Below are positions 13,720 to 14,870 of a stretch of DNA of 14,870 nt, piece after piece. The translations under genes and the position numbers were made by a program. The notes beneath the pieces are model-generated. The model made no database searches. It saw only the letters and a list, made by a program, of their open reading frames with translations, and was not told the origin of the DNA. Source of the stretch: an uncultured Clostridia bacterium. GTDB taxonomy: Bacteria; Bacillota; Clostridia; Oscillospirales; Ruminococcaceae. How positions within the stretch are numbered: the stretch's first letter is position 1; every line of letters starts with the position of its first letter. Where the stretch lies: NCBI GenBank assembly GCA_937907305.1, contig CALERQ010000207.1, positions 1 through 14,870 of the forward strand, in the 5' to 3' direction.

Positions 13720-14007
13720 TTACATGCCATTCAGGTAGTCCTCCACCACATCAAGCAGGTGGCAGGGCTCCAGTTCCTCCTGCTGCATTAAAGCAGCCAG
13801 AGCTTCTGCGGCATCGCGGTCATCTGTAATATCAGAAACGGCCTGCTGCAGTTGCCAGCCATGTTCGGGAAGATGGCTTTCACACACGATACCATAGCAG
13901 CAGTAGCGGCCCAGCTGCGGGTGGGTGATCCATTCTTCGCAAACGCGGTAGCGGACGGTTTGTGTTCTCATCTTACTCTCTTTCTCTTTTTCCTCTAAAG
14001 TGCACAA
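13720..14007 (-). CDS. DUF6514 family protein
   Basis: Small protein of unknown function common in Clostridia. Family-like features are an RYCCYGIVCE strand, VSDITDDRDAAEALAALM, and the C-terminal PCHLLDVVEDYLNG, resembling the P-x-HL-x-DVVEDFL end of DUF6514 proteins. The start is a choice. A TTG at 14007 has a strong GAGGAGG (14017-14023) 9 nt upstream and gives 95 residues with a charged KEKESK lead. The ATG at 13971 gives 83 residues but only a weak GAGAAAGAG before it. I favour the TTG. The protein is acidic and soluble with no signal peptide. It is monocistronic between its extended -10 promoter and the 13661-13711 terminator. Confidence 0.65.
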   Translation of the reverse strand: MCTLEEKEKESKMRTQTVRYRVCEEWITHPQLGRYCCYGIVCESHLPEHGWQLQQAVSDITDDRDAAEALAALMQQEELEPCHLLDVVEDYLNGM

Positions 14008-14085
14008 GGGTCGGGTCCTCCTCTTTTTGGTTTATGCTGATTTACTTTGGCTTCGGTATGAGGCCTTAGTAATGCCGCTGGATAG

Positions 14086-14094
14086 ATTTTACCA
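14086..14094 (-). promoter_or_regulatory. Extended -10 promoter of the DUF6514 gene
   Basis: On the minus strand TAAAAT (14086-14091) is preceded by TGG (14092-14094). No good -35 stands at 16-18 nt. The leader to the TTG start would be about 70 nt. Confidence 0.5.
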
Positions 14095-14318
14095 TACTTT
14101 TTAAGGAATGGTGTGACAAAAATTTCATTTAGATTTTTTACAGGGCGCACAATAGGTTGACGAATAAAGTCGAAAAATATCGACCTGGTCTAAAAAGAAG
14201 AACCACAGAGGAGAAATGAGGACAAAAACTTAGCTGAAAAAGTGCATCTTCCATAAAATTTGAGGTAATTTTTCTAACACTAAAACGAGAAAATGGTGTG
14301 AAAAATAGACTCAAAAAC
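14095..14318. other. AT-rich spacer between the DUF6514 and Asn/Gln-rich genes
   Basis: No gene is visible. It holds a small inverted repeat, GTCGA/TCGAC (14169-14173 and 14180-14184), and a 10-nt direct repeat, AATGGTGTGA, at 14107-14116 and 14292-14301. Neither has a recognisable role. Confidence 0.4.
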
Positions 14319-14368
14319 AAAAATATCGGCCCGTGAGATCCAAAGTGGAAAAACAGGCCGGTATTTTT
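14319..14368 (-). terminator. Terminator of the Asn/Gln-rich small gene
   Basis: 15-nt arms (14319-14333 and 14354-14368) pair with one wobble and one mismatch around a 20-nt loop. On the minus strand the stem ends in ATTTTTGTTTTT, a strong U tract. It begins 16 nt after the small gene's stop. Confidence 0.75.
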
Positions 14369-14384
14369 TGTGGAAGATGACGAA

Positions 14385-14519
14385 TCAGTCGCAGCGATTT
14401 TCCGCGTTCTGCTTTTCACTGCGGTTCTCTGTGCTGTTCTTGTTTTGAGTATTGTTTTGGGTGTTATTGGTGCCGTTCTGGGCATTGTTCTTAGCGTTGT
14501 TCTGAGAATTTTTACTCAT
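14385..14519 (-). CDS. 44-residue Asn/Gln-rich small protein, possibly spore-associated
   Basis: The product begins MSKNSQNNAKNNAQNG and is 44 residues. Roughly half are Asn or Gln, the rest mostly Ser, Thr, Lys, Ala and Glu, with one Cys near the end (CD terminus). There are no hydrophobic segments, so it is soluble and likely disordered. This composition resembles gamma-type small acid-soluble spore proteins, though I see no clear family motif. Evidence that it is a gene: a full AAAGGAGGTG ribosome binding site (14527-14536) 7 nt before the ATG, a sigma-G-like promoter just above, and a terminator just below. It is divergent from the reverse rubrerythrin gene. Function unknown; the spore link is inference. 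Confidence 0.7.
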   Translation of the reverse strand: MSKNSQNNAKNNAQNGTNNTQNNTQNKNSTENRSEKQNAENRCD

Positions 14520-14543
14520 TTGGATTCACCTCCTTTGTGGAAA

Positions 14544-14573
14544 TATTATGCGCTCCACGATGCTATCTTATAC
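14544..14573 (-). promoter_or_regulatory. Candidate sigma-G (forespore) promoter of the Asn/Gln-rich gene
   Basis: On the minus strand GTATA (14569-14573) matches four of five positions of the B. subtilis sigma-G -35 (GMATR). After exactly 18 nt comes CATAATA (14544-14550), a full match to its -10 (CATNMTA). A sigma-A reading is poor: the -35 would be GTATAA. Transcription would start just above the ribosome binding site. Confidence 0.45.
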
Positions 14574-14621
14574 GATAGAAAAATAGCCGTAAAAATTGCA
14601 AAAAAATTTTTCAGATTAGGC

Positions 14622-14649
14622 TTGACAAATGAATGAGATATGTTATAAT
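14622..14649 (+). promoter_or_regulatory. Sigma-A promoter of reverse rubrerythrin
   Basis: Perfect TTGACA (14622-14627) and perfect TATAAT (14644-14649) with a 16-nt spacer. The start point is expected near 14656, about 40 nt before the ATG. Both hexamers are consensus, as expected for a strong promoter held under a repressor. Confidence 0.9.
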
Positions 14650-14662
14650 GAAATCAAAGAAA

Positions 14663-14677
14663 CGATAATCATTACTG
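14663..14677 (+). promoter_or_regulatory. Candidate PerR/Fur-type operator
   Basis: A 15-bp 7-1-7 palindrome centred on 14670 contains GATAATCATTA. Five of seven pairs are symmetric, and the left half matches the GATAAT core of PerR/Fur boxes. It lies just downstream of the expected start point, where a bound repressor would block transcription. PerR control of rubrerythrin-type genes is established in clostridia; here it is inferred. Confidence 0.5.
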
Positions 14678-14695
14678 AAAAGGAGATATTACACT

Positions 14696-14870
14696 ATGGC
14701 TAAATATGTTTGTACTGTTTGCGGTTATGTTCATGAGGGCGATGAGGCTCCCGAGTCCTGCCCCGTTTGCAAGGCTCCCGCTTCCAAGTTCCAGAAGGTA
14801 GAGGGCGAGATGGCATGGGCTGCCGAGCATGTTGTCGGCGTTGCACAGGGCTGCGATCCCGAGATCCTGC
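14696..14870 (+). CDS. Reverse rubrerythrin / NADH peroxidase, N-terminal part (runs off window)
   Basis: The first 58 residues are visible; the gene continues past the window end. Residues 1-33 are a rubredoxin-like iron site with two CxxC pairs, Cys6/Cys9 (CTVC) and Cys22/Cys25 (CPVC). The segment MAWAAEHVVGVAQGCDPEIL that follows is the typical link to the diiron four-helix domain in reverse rubrerythrins, which have rubredoxin first rather than last. These enzymes reduce hydrogen peroxide to water in anaerobes. AAAAGGAG (14678-14685) lies 10 nt before the ATG. The strong promoter and PerR-like box fit a peroxide-stress gene. The diiron domain is outside the window, so a stand-alone rubredoxin-like protein cannot be fully excluded. 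Confidence 0.85.
   Translation, partial: MAKYVCTVCGYVHEGDEAPESCPVCKAPASKFQKVEGEMAWAAEHVVGVAQGCDPEIL

Noticed and set aside
14107..14301. 10-nt direct repeat AATGGTGTGA (14107-14116 and 14292-14301) as ends of a mobile element
   Set aside because: Direct rather than inverted, short, with no transposase or gene between the copies; could be chance.

Overview
The window reads as a chromosomal segment of an anaerobic, probably spore-forming, butyrate-producing member of the Clostridia. I infer an Oscillospirales-type gut bacterium. The grounds are a complete acetyl-CoA to butyryl-CoA operon with clostridial-type proteins, a yaaL-bofA pair, a DUF6514 gene, a rubredoxin-headed reverse rubrerythrin, and GC-rich coding DNA separated by AT-rich spacers and long perfect hairpins. 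No species is claimed. No rRNA, tRNA, CRISPR array, transposase or phage gene was seen.

Layout, left to right. 1-226: leader of ndk. 227-631 (+): ndk. 658-735: back-to-back terminators separating ndk from the convergent butyrate operon. 750-6784 (-): thl, crt, hbd, bcd, etfB and etfA in transcription order, which convert two acetyl-CoA to butyryl-CoA. A strong 13-bp hairpin sits between thl and crt. 6873-7355 (-): coaD, directly upstream of thl, with its own promoter. 7447-7809: AT-rich spacer without a gene. 7878-8788 (+): a NUDIX hydrolase and a DUF523 protein, overlapping by 4 bp. 8847-9692 (-): Cof-type HAD phosphatase. 9771-10757 (-): RluA-type pseudouridine synthase. 10889-11803 (-): membrane-anchored VanY-type D,D-carboxypeptidase. 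11936-12880 (-): prmA. 13024-13516 (+): yaaL-like (DUF2508) gene and bofA. 13555-13639: a perfect cloverleaf-forming repeat. 13720-14007 (-): DUF6514 gene. 14385-14519 (-): a 44-residue Asn/Gln-rich protein gene with a sigma-G-like promoter. 14696-14870 (+): start of reverse rubrerythrin behind a PerR/Fur-like box.

How the genes work together. Thl, Crt, Hbd and Bcd-EtfAB form one pathway; the flavin-based Bcd-Etf complex couples crotonyl-CoA reduction to ferredoxin reduction. The terminal step (butyryl-CoA:acetate CoA-transferase, or phosphotransbutyrylase plus butyrate kinase) is not in the window. CoaD makes dephospho-CoA, the precursor of the cofactor that carries every intermediate. Most remaining genes are housekeeping. 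bofA and the Asn/Gln-rich gene point to sporulation, and the reverse rubrerythrin to peroxide defence.

The most unusual object is the 85-nt element at 13555-13639. A 14-bp outer stem encloses three hairpins of 8, 9 and 7 bp, each with a 3-nt loop, and no base is left unpaired at the junction. A degenerate partial relative lies at 11859-11886, upstream of the VanY gene, which suggests a dispersed repeat family.
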